DNA from: Desulfobacteraceae bacterium
Lineage (GTDB): Bacteria; Desulfobacterota; Desulfobacteria; Desulfobacterales; Desulfobacteraceae
DNA: 64,000 nucleotides
Assembly (NCBI GenBank): GCA_024226935.1
Contig: JAAELK010000225.1
Coordinates: forward strand, 39,343-103,342
Direction of reading: 5' to 3'
Made by a program: the position numbers and the translations under genes. The notes under the pieces were generated by a model. That model had not been told where the DNA came from. It saw nothing but the letters and a program-made list of their open reading frames with translations, and searched no databases. The stretch's first letter is position 1. Each line of letters opens with the position of its first letter. This document shows, in pieces, positions 8,382-17,340 of the stretch.

Positions 8382-10488
8382 GCCTGTAATTGGGTTTTTG
8401 AAACACTTCCACGGTTTCCTGGCAAAGGGTGTGTTTACGGATACGAGCAGCTTTTATCCTGGCCTTCTCCACGTTTTCTCCTGGAATCTTATTTTTCAAG
8501 TACCAATCATCGGGGTTACCTAAAAACCGAATCAATTCCAATTCGGCCTCTTGGGCATTACGGCAGGATTTAATTAAACGAGGAGTAAAAGCAGGTCCAT
8601 ATTTTCGCCGGGCAATTTCATCGGTCTGCTTCTGGGTATGTTTCCATAAATTATTCGGATCCAACAAAATGATGGGTGCTAAAGGATTTTCATGAATCTT
8701 CATGGAAGTAATGGTAATGGCTAATTCTTCAGCACTTCCATAGCCACCGGTATTGATAATAGGCAGATTACTCAATTTCTGAAGATGATCCTGCCGGGCC
8801 AAACGTAGTCCTTCTTTGTATTTTATCAATCCATCGCAGGTAGTCAAAGATGCCTGATTTTCCCCTTCAAGGTCGATGGCAATCCCCACACTCATGATAT
8901 TATGCTGACGAGCCAAGTCATTGGCCTCTTTCATAAGCCCCGGGCCACCACCGTGAACAATCCCCATTTCATAACCCAACCGGATAGCCAGGCGATTAAT
9001 AAGATCAATGGTCAGGTTATTATCTGCTTCCTGGGTGTGGGACCCATAAAAAGCCAACCAGTATTTAACCAGATCAAACCGCTGTTTATCATCGGGTTCC
9101 ATAAAACAACCATGGGAAAAAGTATATAATTTATCTGTATCGGAATCATAATGTAAAAACTCACATCCGGAATCAACGGCATGGGTCAGCTGAATCATTT
9201 TTTTGATATAATCATCCTCAAAAGAAGGATTATTCATATTAATCAAAAAAGTCCTAAGCCCGCTTCGTCTCAAGGCATAAATAACTTCAAGAGCTGGAAA
9301 TTTTCTTCCAATAAAGACCCGGGAATTCACTCCACCCAAGACAGATAACTTTTCAAGGGTCTTATGAAACCTATCACCTTTACCATCTAAAAGCTGTGGT
9401 CTGGTTTTTCTATATGTGCTTTCAAGCAAGGCATTCTTAATAATCTCGAGCTGGGCCTCCCCGTGGGGATTTAAGGCCTGGGGAATCTGAACAAAATTTG
9501 CCTTATTAAGAATCATACCTAAAGATTGACTACCGATAACATTAAATAAATTAGAAACTTCAACATTGGTCAAAAGATCGCAAAGCCTATACCCCTCCTT
9601 AACCTTATTTTTTTCCAGGGGAACTGCCAGAGGATTCCTGGTTCTGAAAAATCGGATCCTGATCCGAATTTTCTCCAGAGCAACAGCCTTGGTTCCAAAA
9701 TGATAAAGTTCCACCTGGCGGTCCCTGAAAGTCCGGAAAGGGTCCAATATCCTGGCAGGCAAATGCTCTATTTTTCCATTTTCAGGTTCTACCACAGCAT
9801 CAATAATCCCATAAATATCCCCCAGAGAAATCTTAATGGCCCCCACAAATAATTCCCGAGGCTTTAACTGGCTGGTTTTAAGATCCAGAGGTATTCTGGA
9901 TCGAATGCGCCCCAGGGCACTTCTTCCCTTTTTTATTACAACATTGATAGAGGAAGGATTCATGGCAAAAGGCTCAAAACAATATTGATAGGGTTCCAAT
10001 TCCACACTGATATAATCACAGGTTTTGCCCGTGAGAGGATCTTGTTCCTGACAAATTTCAAACCCCTCATAATAGCCCTTACCAACCCTGCGCCCCACAA
10101 AAAGCCGTTTATGAAGATAATGCCGAACATCCCGGATTCTTAGTTCCGGATCCATAACCACAAGCCGTCCAATTTCATCCCCTTTCTTAAAAAGATCCAG
10201 GGCATTTTCCATGAGAGGATTCAAATTCTGGATCTGCCCCTCCAAAAAAATATCAGATGCATCAATCCGTGGTAATTTGTCCGGATACAATTGATCTGTC
10301 TTGATACCAATCTGGGCATTGCCGCTTCTGCCCGAAAAAATAAAAGGCTTACCCTCATTAATAGCGCCACAAATATAATCGGATACAAAGGGAAATAAAA
10401 ACTGCGCTCTTAAAAATTTTTCATCTTTTTTTCTAGTATGAATAGCATTAATATGACCGTCTTGACTGATAATCTGAGATATTTCCAT
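8371..10488 (-). CDS. Large LOG-domain protein (Rossmann nucleotide-binding) with unrecognised N-terminal half
   Basis: A 705-residue protein. The C-terminal third (about 450-650) is a LOG/lysine-decarboxylase-like Rossmann domain: GGGPGLMKEAN binds phosphate, and NTGGYGSAEEL replaces the usual PGGxGTxxE, keeping the catalytic-type Glu. Members such as PpnN cleave purine nucleotide monophosphates at the N-glycosidic bond. The first 400 or so residues match no domain I can name; they are soluble and rich in Arg/Lys and beta-strand. No signal peptide or membrane segment. At this length it is far larger than plain LOG proteins (about 200 residues) or PpnN (about 450). Convergent with the sucrose operon, overlapping by 11 bp; transcribed separately from the small gene at 10.6 kb or together with it. 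Confidence 0.7.
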   Translation of the reverse strand: MEISQIISQDGHINAIHTRKKDEKFLRAQFLFPFVSDYICGAINEGKPFIFSGRSGNAQIGIKTDQLYPDKLPRIDASDIFLEGQIQNLNPLMENALDLFKKGDEIGRLVVMDPELRIRDVRHYLHKRLFVGRRVGKGYYEGFEICQEQDPLTGKTCDYISVELEPYQYCFEPFAMNPSSINVVIKKGRSALGRIRSRIPLDLKTSQLKPRELFVGAIKISLGDIYGIIDAVVEPENGKIEHLPARILDPFRTFRDRQVELYHFGTKAVALEKIRIRIRFFRTRNPLAVPLEKNKVKEGYRLCDLLTNVEVSNLFNVIGSQSLGMILNKANFVQIPQALNPHGEAQLEIIKNALLESTYRKTRPQLLDGKGDRFHKTLEKLSVLGGVNSRVFIGRKFPALEVIYALRRSGLRTFLINMNNPSFEDDYIKKMIQLTHAVDSGCEFLHYDSDTDKLYTFSHGCFMEPDDKQRFDLVKYWLAFYGSHTQEADNNLTIDLINRLAIRLGYEMGIVHGGGPGLMKEANDLARQHNIMSVGIAIDLEGENQASLTTCDGLIKYKEGLRLARQDHLQKLSNLPIINTGGYGSAEELAITITSMKIHENPLAPIILLDPNNLWKHTQKQTDEIARRKYGPAFTPRLIKSCRNAQEAELELIRFLGNPDDWYLKNKIPGENVEKARIKAARIRKHTLCQETVEVFQKPNYRLKQ

Positions 10489-10555
10489 GGTGATGGTCTT
10501 TCTTAAAGGTTGAACTCCAACAGGCAGTAATTATAAGTGTTTTCTAAAGCACAGT

Positions 10556-10822
10556 TTATAAGATATCCGCGTCTTTTTTTGTATTATAATCATCAAAAAG
10601 CAGTGATAAATCTTCAATAGAAAGAGTTCGCACTTGATGGGGAAGCCATCTATATTTATCAATTAAATACCGATATACTGCATCCATTCCATGCAAGTCT
10701 TCATACCCTTGATCCTGGGCAATCTGATCACCTAACCGTGAAAAGACAGCCTTCATTTCCCCTTCTGCAACAAATAATCTTTCTGTCCTTTCCTGGTATT
10801 CTTCATTAATATCCTTTCCCAT
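10556..10822 (-). CDS. Small hypothetical protein
   Basis: An 88-residue acidic, helical soluble protein of unknown function, not recognised. A strong Shine-Dalgarno (GGGAGGGGAA) directly precedes the ATG, which supports it being real. It lies 67 bp upstream of the LOG-domain gene on the same strand and may share its transcript. Confidence 0.6.
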   Translation of the reverse strand: MGKDINEEYQERTERLFVAEGEMKAVFSRLGDQIAQDQGYEDLHGMDAVYRYLIDKYRWLPHQVRTLSIEDLSLLFDDYNTKKDADIL

Positions 10823-10869
10823 TTTCCCCTCCCATATAATACAAAATGATTGAAAACAGCATTAAAACT

Positions 10870-11085
10870 TCATGATAGAATTCGTAAAATTCTATCTCCC
10901 CACAGACGAAAGGTCAACAAGAAATAAATCCACCGGATACCATCACAAACAAACCAGATATTAAAGACCAAAAACAAACTCAATAAGTGCCAAATAAAAA
11001 AGATTGTAAAAAAAACAATTCTCATTTTTTTCTTACAATAAAATTTTGATATTTTTTTTCTAACCGCAGGATTTCGACTCATCAT
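10870..11085 (-). CDS. Possible small membrane protein
   Basis: A 71-residue ORF with a basic N-terminus and one or two hydrophobic segments (RIVFFTIFFIWHLLSLFLVF and WIYFLLTF). It overlaps the 3' end of the nucleotidase gene by 26 bp and has no good ribosome-binding site; an inner ATG at residue 21 is an alternative. It could be a chance ORF in AT-rich DNA. Confidence 0.25.
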   Translation of the reverse strand: MMSRNPAVRKKISKFYCKKKMRIVFFTIFFIWHLLSLFLVFNIWFVCDGIRWIYFLLTFRLWGDRILRILS

Positions 11086-12733
11086 AAGGACAAATTTTCA
11101 CGGAAGTGTTCCAAATTGTGTTAAAGTCAACTCCTCCGATAAGGCTATTAGAAAGTCTGTTTTCTGAGCCAGCTTTTTCTTTAACCAGCTCCAAAGGTAA
11201 AATTGGAATCAGGAAAGAAGATACACTTTTTTGCATATTCATGGATAGAATAACCTTATTTCTTTCTTCAAACCTACGATCATTCAATTGTGTTTTATGA
11301 TCTTTAAAATATTTTATTAAGATTTTTCCTATTACTTCAAATGTCTTTTCGAATTCGGACTCCTTTTTTTTTAACTTTGTATAATACCCTGCTCCTTTGG
11401 CCATATAATCAGTCATAGCCACTTTATAAATTTTATTAGAATTAATTTTTTCACCATTTACTTTTACATTTTCAACTTTTCCCTGATCATATTCCCAGGT
11501 CAAATTAGAAGTATGCAGATGGGCTCCATCTTTTTTCCCTATAAGCATCGCGGCTTCCTTTAAAATATCCATAATCTCATCACCTTTTAACTTGATAAGA
11601 ACTACTTTATTGGGTATGGATACAGCATTATAAATATCTCCACTTGTAATTTTACCCTTCTTAATTTGACTCCTGATTCCCCCTCCGTTAAGAAAAGCAA
11701 TATCTGCCTTTGTCTCAACTTTAATAGCATCAGCTACAATTTGGGCAAGCAAAGTATCTTTTTGCCTTGCTCCGTCTAAAGTTAAATTCAGTTGATTATC
11801 TTTCAAAATAACTTCATCAACATCAAATCCCTGCTCTTTTTCCATTTGAGTTTTATGTTCTTTAAGTTTTGCTGATACCCTTTGATCTTTTTCATTATTT
11901 AGATCAATTTTAATAAGTTTGCCTTTGTAATGAATTATTTTTTTATTTTCAAGATCCAATTGTAGTTGTCCAAGATATTTTCCATTAGAACCAGCTTGGA
12001 CAATAATGGAATTATTGATATTTATCGGAGTTTTAAGTGGTGTATGGGAATGACCGTCTACAATCACAACCCCGGAAATTTTATCCGCCAATTGTCTGCT
12101 TGCTTCATATTTACCTCTATCGCCTTTTTTATAGTCACCTAAATGAGCAAGAACAACAATCAGATCTGGGTTTTCTTTTTCCTCCATCAATTTCTTATAT
12201 TTTTGTACCGCATCGACTGCATTTGTAAAGACAACTCCTTTAACTTTACCCCCTATTTTTTCAGTTTCTTGATTGATAACACCGATAATGCCTATCTTAA
12301 GACCATTAATATTTTTTATCACATAGGGAAGAAATAAAAGTGTATCATCTTTATAAACATTACAAGCAAGAAAAGGGAAATCAGCCCTCTTTTCCTGTTC
12401 TTTTAATACATTTAATCTATTATCAAACTCATGGTTTCCAATGGCCAATGCATCCAATTTCATAAGATTGAAGGCATCGATATCGGCCTTGGCTTTTGTC
12501 AAATTTGATATGGGAGTACCTGTATTAAAGTCCCCTGCATGCAAAAAAAGAACGTTTTTTTCTCCTTTTTCTTTTCGTATTTTATTAACCTCATTGGCTA
12601 TAACCCCAAAAGTTTCAATATGACCATGGGTATCATTTAAATGAAGGATAGTAATAGTTTGTGAAAAAACTGGAACCGAAAATAGTAAAAACACCAAAAA
12701 AACAAAAAAAACCAGATAACCCTTTGAAACCAT
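11060..12733 (-). CDS. UshA-family 5'-nucleotidase / 2',3'-cyclic phosphodiesterase, exported
   Basis: A 557-residue periplasmic dinuclear metallophosphatase. Signal peptide residues 1-24 (ending PVFSQ). The metallophosphoesterase domain shows all metal motifs: LHLNDTHGH, HAGDFNTG, GNHEFDN, VVLAHLGD and VDGHSHT. The C-terminal nucleotide-binding domain has NGGGIRSQIKKG and the aromatic-stacking region. It would release phosphate and nucleoside from extracellular nucleotides. About 60 residues follow the usual family end. GGAGAG precedes the ATG. The leader contains a structured element (12781-12870) that recurs upstream of the gene at 27650. Confidence 0.88.
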   Translation of the reverse strand: MVSKGYLVFFVFLVFLLFSVPVFSQTITILHLNDTHGHIETFGVIANEVNKIRKEKGEKNVLFLHAGDFNTGTPISNLTKAKADIDAFNLMKLDALAIGNHEFDNRLNVLKEQEKRADFPFLACNVYKDDTLLFLPYVIKNINGLKIGIIGVINQETEKIGGKVKGVVFTNAVDAVQKYKKLMEEKENPDLIVVLAHLGDYKKGDRGKYEASRQLADKISGVVIVDGHSHTPLKTPININNSIIVQAGSNGKYLGQLQLDLENKKIIHYKGKLIKIDLNNEKDQRVSAKLKEHKTQMEKEQGFDVDEVILKDNQLNLTLDGARQKDTLLAQIVADAIKVETKADIAFLNGGGIRSQIKKGKITSGDIYNAVSIPNKVVLIKLKGDEIMDILKEAAMLIGKKDGAHLHTSNLTWEYDQGKVENVKVNGEKINSNKIYKVAMTDYMAKGAGYYTKLKKKESEFEKTFEVIGKILIKYFKDHKTQLNDRRFEERNKVILSMNMQKSVSSFLIPILPLELVKEKAGSENRLSNSLIGGVDFNTIWNTSVKICPYDESKSCG

Positions 12734-12780
12734 ATTTTCTCTCCTGCAAAAACAAAATTATTTTAACTCATTTACTAAAT

Positions 12781-12870
12781 AACGGCCATGGGCCGCTCAA
12801 GTGGTTCCATCGGCTTGCCCACAACAAAATATGAAAGAATTCGATAAATTGATTGGTTCTTTCATATAAA
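12781..12870 (-). promoter_or_regulatory. Structured leader element, copy A (novel candidate cis-RNA)
   Basis: A 90-bp element about 47 nt upstream of the nucleotidase ATG, recurring at 27675-27765. In the order of plus-strand coordinates it consists of AATAAC; hairpin 1 CGGCC-ATG-GGCCG (12783-12795); a variable hairpin; the conserved box CACAACAAAA (12820-12829); hairpin 3 ATGAAAGAA/TTCTTTCAT (12831-12839 with 12857-12865); and TTTCATATAAA (12860-12870). The transcribed strand would be minus. Hairpin 1 differs from copy B by a compensatory G-C to C-G swap, which argues for a folded RNA or a structured DNA site. I do not recognise it as a known riboswitch class. Confidence 0.5.
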
Positions 12871-13086
12871 TAAGACAAAGACTTTTTAGCATTAAATCAC
12901 ATTGGTGTATCCTGTTATTTTCCACACCAGGTTACTTTTTATGAAATTTGTAAAAAATCACAAATCATGTAATTGCGGATCAATCGAACAATTATTTTTT
13001 TTGATAAAAAAAAGAAGTACACCAACACCTTTTGAAGACAGCCTTTCTTATGAATAAAAAAGATAGGCTGAAGAGAAAATCGACTG
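12871..13086. other. Intergenic, AT-rich
   Basis: The rest of the gap between the nucleotidase leader and the RsbW-like gene. A CAGCCT...AGGCTG pair (13039-13070) could be a weak end-of-operon hairpin for the minus-strand partner-switch operon, but it has no T-run. Nothing else was seen. Confidence 0.3.
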
Positions 13087-13503
13087 CTACCGGGGATATT
13101 GTTTGATCATAGTAAGAATATTTTTATCATGACTTCGTTCATAGACCACTTCATCCATCATTTTTTTGGTCAGGAAAATACCCAGCCCACCGATACCACG
13201 CTCATAAAAGGAAAGATTCGTATCAGGATCTGGTTTTGCGAGGGGATCAAAGGCAGCACCATAATCCACCACCTTAATGGTCACCCCATGTTGGCTATCC
13301 CATGAGCAGGTCAATTCAATATTGCCTTTTTTCTCCTCTGGGTAAGCATAACTGATAATATTTACCAAAACCTCCTCCAGGGACAACTCAACCGGATACA
13401 ATAGCTTAACATCCAATCCACGGTCCGTGGCCGAATTACGAATATGTGCCAGAAAAGCTTCCAGATTTTCCAGCCTTGCAGAAAGAACCAGCGTCTTGTT
13501 CAA
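13087..13503 (-). CDS. RsbW/SpoIIAB-like anti-sigma serine kinase (HATPase_c_2)
   Basis: A 138-residue GHKL ATPase of the anti-sigma family. The N-box is SLEEVLVNIISYAY and the G1 box VVDYGAAFDP, followed by GGLGIFLTKKMMD as the lid/G2 region. Members phosphorylate a STAS antagonist and bind a sigma factor or another target. Start is TTG-13503 with AAAGGAG eight bases upstream. It is the last gene of a minus-strand operon after STAS and REC-PP2C genes, making a full partner-switching set. No sigma factor is present, so the output may be a sigma gene elsewhere or a non-sigma target. Confidence 0.88.
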   Translation of the reverse strand: MNKTLVLSARLENLEAFLAHIRNSATDRGLDVKLLYPVELSLEEVLVNIISYAYPEEKKGNIELTCSWDSQHGVTIKVVDYGAAFDPLAKPDPDTNLSFYERGIGGLGIFLTKKMMDEVVYERSHDKNILTMIKQYPR

Positions 13504-13563
13504 AGGATACTCCTTTGTCTCAAGCGAAGATCATTCGCTATGAATAATATTTTTTTATATAGA

Positions 13564-13902
13564 CTAATCGCCCAACATGCTCAGAGCCTCTTCCTGGGTG
13601 GTGCTGATATCGAAAATAGCTGTAAATCCTGAGACATCGAAAACCTCGTATATCTTTTTATCCAGATTACACAAAACCAGACTCCCCCGGACGGCTTTCA
13701 ATTGTTTAGAAACAGCGATCAACACCCGCAACCCGGAACTGCTGATATAATCCAGCTCTTTAAAATCTATTAACATCTTGCCTCTTTTGTCATCGAGAAC
13801 GATTCCAATCTCCTGATTAACACCCGGAGCGGACTGGGCATCGATACGACCAATCAAAGAAATAATATCAATGCCATCTCGAACCTCATGTTCTATAAGC
13901 AT
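13564..13902 (-). CDS. STAS-domain anti-sigma factor antagonist (RsbV-like)
   Basis: A 112-residue STAS protein with the phospho-acceptor loop DYISSSGLRVL (Ser55 by alignment to SpoIIAA). It should be phosphorylated by the RsbW-like kinase just downstream (60 bp) and dephosphorylated by the PP2C-type phosphatase upstream (23 bp). GAGGGGAAGG provides the ribosome-binding site. Confidence 0.9.
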   Translation of the reverse strand: MLIEHEVRDGIDIISLIGRIDAQSAPGVNQEIGIVLDDKRGKMLIDFKELDYISSSGLRVLIAVSKQLKAVRGSLVLCNLDKKIYEVFDVSGFTAIFDISTTQEEALSMLGD

Positions 13903-13925
13903 AGTTTTTACCTTCCCCTCTTTTT

Positions 13926-15083
13926 TTATTCAGTCGGCTGGTATTGGATTACCAACTGTGTCATATCATCAAACTGTGGTCCATTGCCGACAAAATCAGT
14001 TACCGACTTGTAAGCACCTTTAACCAGCGATGTCGGAGTCAGCTGATCCTGTCCATCCAGAAAATCTATCAACCGCCTCACCTCATAAAACTCATGGGCT
14101 TCATTTTCAGCATCCAGCATTCCATCGGTGAAAAAATACAGCAACTCACCAGGAGCAAGCATAACCCGCCCCGCCTCAAACTCAACACCCTCCATGACAC
14201 CAAGAGCTATGCCTTTAGTTCGAGGTAAAATCTCAATGCTGCCGTCCACAGCGATTTTCATCGGCGAATCATGGCCTCCATTGGCATATTTGAGTTCACC
14301 GGTCTTCACATTCAAAATAGCATAGATAGCAGTGACAAACATACAAAGATCATTGTCCACACAAAGTAGATTATTGACATGGGAAAAAACCTTATCAACA
14401 CTGGTACCTTGCAATGCCGTAAACCGGAGCAGGGTACGACTGACACCCATAAAAATAGCTGCTGTCACCCCTTTGCCGGAAACATCTGCAATGATAAACC
14501 CCAGATGATCATCATCGATAACAAAAAAATCGTAAAAATCACCACCAATATCCTTGGCCGGTACCATCTGAGCGCATACAGATACTTCACGGCATTCCGG
14601 GTAGGAATGGGGCAAAATAGATTGTTGTAACCGGCCGGCAAGTTCCATTTCCTGCTGCATTGCGGACAGGACCTCCCGGGCCTTTCTGCCCTTCTGGAGT
14701 ATAAGAAGCTCGGAAAGGGTTTTATCAATAGTGAGTTCCAAATCACGAAAATCAATGGGCTTGGTAATAAAATCAAAGGCGCCGCGATTCATGGCGGTAC
14801 GAATATTGTCCATATCGCCATAGGCGGAAACCACCACCGCCTTGGTAAGACATGGCAGTTTGAGAAGTTCTTCAAGTAAGGTCAGACCATCCATTTGCGG
14901 CATATTGATATCGGTAAGAATCATATCAATATCCCCATTTGCCTTTAATTGTTCCAGAGCTTCGAAACCATTTCTAGCAAAAAAGAATTCAAAATCATTT
15001 TTTCTAATCTTCCGCCTGAATTTTTGTAGAATCAAAGCTTCAAAATCAGGCTCATCATCCACCACAAGAATTTTACTTACCAT
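13926..15083 (-). CDS. Response regulator with PP2C/SpoIIE phosphatase output (RsbU-like)
   Basis: 385 residues. The REC domain (1-125) has D58 as phosphoacceptor (LTDINMPQMDG). A short coiled coil links it to a PPM/SpoIIE phosphatase (about 150-380) with metal motifs AKDIGGDFYDFF, IADVSGKGVTAA, YANGGHDSP and TDGMLDAENE. It would dephosphorylate the neighbouring STAS protein when activated by a histidine kinase, probably the PhnD-like fusion kinase encoded upstream in the same direction. An in-frame ATG at 15101 exists, but GAGGGA lies six bases before the ATG at 15083. Confidence 0.9.
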   Translation of the reverse strand: MVSKILVVDDEPDFEALILQKFRRKIRKNDFEFFFARNGFEALEQLKANGDIDMILTDINMPQMDGLTLLEELLKLPCLTKAVVVSAYGDMDNIRTAMNRGAFDFITKPIDFRDLELTIDKTLSELLILQKGRKAREVLSAMQQEMELAGRLQQSILPHSYPECREVSVCAQMVPAKDIGGDFYDFFVIDDDHLGFIIADVSGKGVTAAIFMGVSRTLLRFTALQGTSVDKVFSHVNNLLCVDNDLCMFVTAIYAILNVKTGELKYANGGHDSPMKIAVDGSIEILPRTKGIALGVMEGVEFEAGRVMLAPGELLYFFTDGMLDAENEAHEFYEVRRLIDFLDGQDQLTPTSLVKGAYKSVTDFVGNGPQFDDMTQLVIQYQPTE

Positions 15084-15245
15084 ATACATTCCCTCGAACA
15101 TTTTTTACAATTACCAATAAATCTTCACTGATACTAGCACGTTCTGGAAAGGAGTGCAAGTTAAGACCTGACCATAAACACCCCTTGGCACTACTCGAAA
15201 ACCACGACAAATCAACCGGCAAAACTTCTTGAAGATACCTCTTTT

Positions 15246-17303
15246 CTATTTTTCCATTGCCCCGGGCAACCCCACCAAAAAACGGGTGAACTCCCCTTCT
15301 TCTGATTCAACCTCAAAGGTGCCCTTATGTCCCTGGACCACAATATCATAACTCATGGATAGACCAAGTCCGGTTCCCAATCCAGCAGGTTTGGTAGTAA
15401 AAAAAGGGGTAAATACCTTTTCCATGATCTCCTTTGGAATCCCGGACCCGTTATCCTTAATAATGATAATCACTCCATTTCCCTGCACTCTTGTTTCGAC
15501 CCAAAGGGTAGGCTCAAAGCCAGCCCCCTGGGATTCAAGTTTTTCTTTGACAGCATAACAGGCATTATTAACTATATTAAGAATCACCCGACTCAAGTCC
15601 TGGGGAATGACTTCAAAATGACCCACCCTGGGATCATAATCGGTGTTGATGGTCACATTAAAATCGCCGTCATTGGCGCGCATACCATAATAACCAAGCT
15701 TCACATATTCATCAACAAAGGTATTCATTTTAATATTACGAAGTTCTCCTATATTTCCCCGGGAGTGATCTAACATATTTCGGACGATGGAATCAGAACG
15801 TTTACCATGCTCATTGATTTTAGAGGCGTTGGAAATCAAATCCCCCAAAATCTCGTGGATATACTCCCAGTTTTCTCCATCAAATTTAGTTTTATGATCC
15901 TCAAGTTCCTCCTTGATTTCATCCACCAATTCCACAATCAATTCAGAAAAATTAATCACAAAGTTAAGAGGATTTTTTATCTCATGGGCGATACCGGCGG
16001 TAAGACTTCCCAGGGAGGCCATCTTCTCTTGCATTATGATCTGGTCTTGATAATTATTTATCTGTTCCAAAGTCTTTTCCAACTCCTGATTCTTTTCCTG
16101 GACCTCTTCCGAAGCAAATAGTAATTTTTTCTGGGCTTGCTTCCTCTCGAAAAGTTCATCGCGAAGCAATTCCTGGGTTCGGGTCAGACGCTGATTCAAT
16201 CGCTTAAAATAAAAGGACGCAAAACCAAGACCAATAATCAACATCACGGCCAGAAAAAATTCTTTCCAATATTTAGCCATAACCTTTGGCAAAGTAATGT
16301 CTCCATAATGTTCATAGGGTGTCACTTTGAGCTTACGCAAGGTTTCATGAATGGGCTGGTAATTGGAAGGCACGGTCCAGCCTTCATAATTACCAAGTTT
16401 AGCAGCACGGCTCTCGGCTGGAATACTCATCAATACCACCGCCACCCTTTCATTTAGCTCCATTGGAGTATGGGAAGCTGTGGCAAAGGGCCATTCCGGA
16501 TAGAGCTTGGAACTAAGCCAAAAAGGAAAACTATCCCCATACTTCTTATTAAGCCAAAGGGGGGTAAAATTTTTAAGATCAATCCTGCCCTCGGCGGCCA
16601 TACGCTCAAGGGTATCTGTGCGCACAACACCTACATCCACCTTTTTATCTTGAACTGCCAAAACAACATTATCATGGGAACCTAGAAAAAACAGCCCACC
16701 CAGATCCTTGTAAGGATCAATACCCATTTGCAAAAGCTGCCACCAGCCAACCTGCCAACCGCCCCAGGCTGTGGCCTCCACGGCAGCCAAACTTTTGCCC
16801 TCTATATCTTTATAGGTAACAATATCGGCACGATCTGAACGTCGGAAAAAAACAACACCAAAGGAGGTATAGGGTTTGCCCAGGCGTAAATTCTTCAATG
16901 TAGCGATGCGTCTCACATCATACAAGGTTTCAAACTCCACATACATGCCTGGATTGGTAAGGACAAAATCAGCCCCCCCGTTTGCCACCACCCGCCGGAT
17001 CTCATCCCAATCGTAGGGGCACACAACAAATTTATAACCAGGAATATGTTCAGTTAAATAATCCGCAGTGGGTTGCCATTTCTTAATAGCTTTTTCCTTG
17101 CCCCGTTTAGCCATAACAGCAATCCTGATAATTTCCATATCCGAACCACCGTTTTTTTTTAAGATTTCATTTTTATCAATCGGATTTACAACCTTGACAC
17201 GGGTACTCCCGGAAACATGAAACATTACCAGATTCGAAGGACCGGCAAACAAGAAAATCATGAAAACAAAAAAAATCTGCCGGATTGTTCTTTTCATCAT
17301 CAT
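15246..17303 (-). CDS. Sensor histidine kinase with PhnD-like periplasmic ligand-binding domain
   Basis: 685 residues. An N-terminal signal or anchor is followed by a type 2 periplasmic binding domain of the phosphonate/phosphate family (about 58-320; IRIAVMAKRGKEKAIKKWQP, ADFVLTNPGMYVEFE), then a membrane segment (about 347-366), a coiled coil, the HisKA box with H440 (GIAHEIKNPLNF), and a HATPase domain with DNGSGIP and GTGLGLSMSYDIV. This layout resembles TtrS-like and other PBP-fused kinases. Ligand unknown; phosphonate, sulfur oxyanions or another small anion are possible. It has no own receiver; the REC-PP2C protein 160 bp downstream is the likely partner. Confidence 0.88.
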   Translation of the reverse strand: MMMKRTIRQIFFVFMIFLFAGPSNLVMFHVSGSTRVKVVNPIDKNEILKKNGGSDMEIIRIAVMAKRGKEKAIKKWQPTADYLTEHIPGYKFVVCPYDWDEIRRVVANGGADFVLTNPGMYVEFETLYDVRRIATLKNLRLGKPYTSFGVVFFRRSDRADIVTYKDIEGKSLAAVEATAWGGWQVGWWQLLQMGIDPYKDLGGLFFLGSHDNVVLAVQDKKVDVGVVRTDTLERMAAEGRIDLKNFTPLWLNKKYGDSFPFWLSSKLYPEWPFATASHTPMELNERVAVVLMSIPAESRAAKLGNYEGWTVPSNYQPIHETLRKLKVTPYEHYGDITLPKVMAKYWKEFFLAVMLIIGLGFASFYFKRLNQRLTRTQELLRDELFERKQAQKKLLFASEEVQEKNQELEKTLEQINNYQDQIIMQEKMASLGSLTAGIAHEIKNPLNFVINFSELIVELVDEIKEELEDHKTKFDGENWEYIHEILGDLISNASKINEHGKRSDSIVRNMLDHSRGNIGELRNIKMNTFVDEYVKLGYYGMRANDGDFNVTINTDYDPRVGHFEVIPQDLSRVILNIVNNACYAVKEKLESQGAGFEPTLWVETRVQGNGVIIIIKDNGSGIPKEIMEKVFTPFFTTKPAGLGTGLGLSMSYDIVVQGHKGTFEVESEEGEFTRFLVGLPGAMEK

Positions 17304-17340
17304 CTGATCCTTAGCTTATTCATATCTTCATCAAACCCGT

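Noticed and set aside
12781..12870. Assignment of the two-copy element to a known riboswitch (GEMM, TPP, Moco, preQ1)
   Set aside because: None of the conserved cores I know for those classes is present in the minus-strand sequence.
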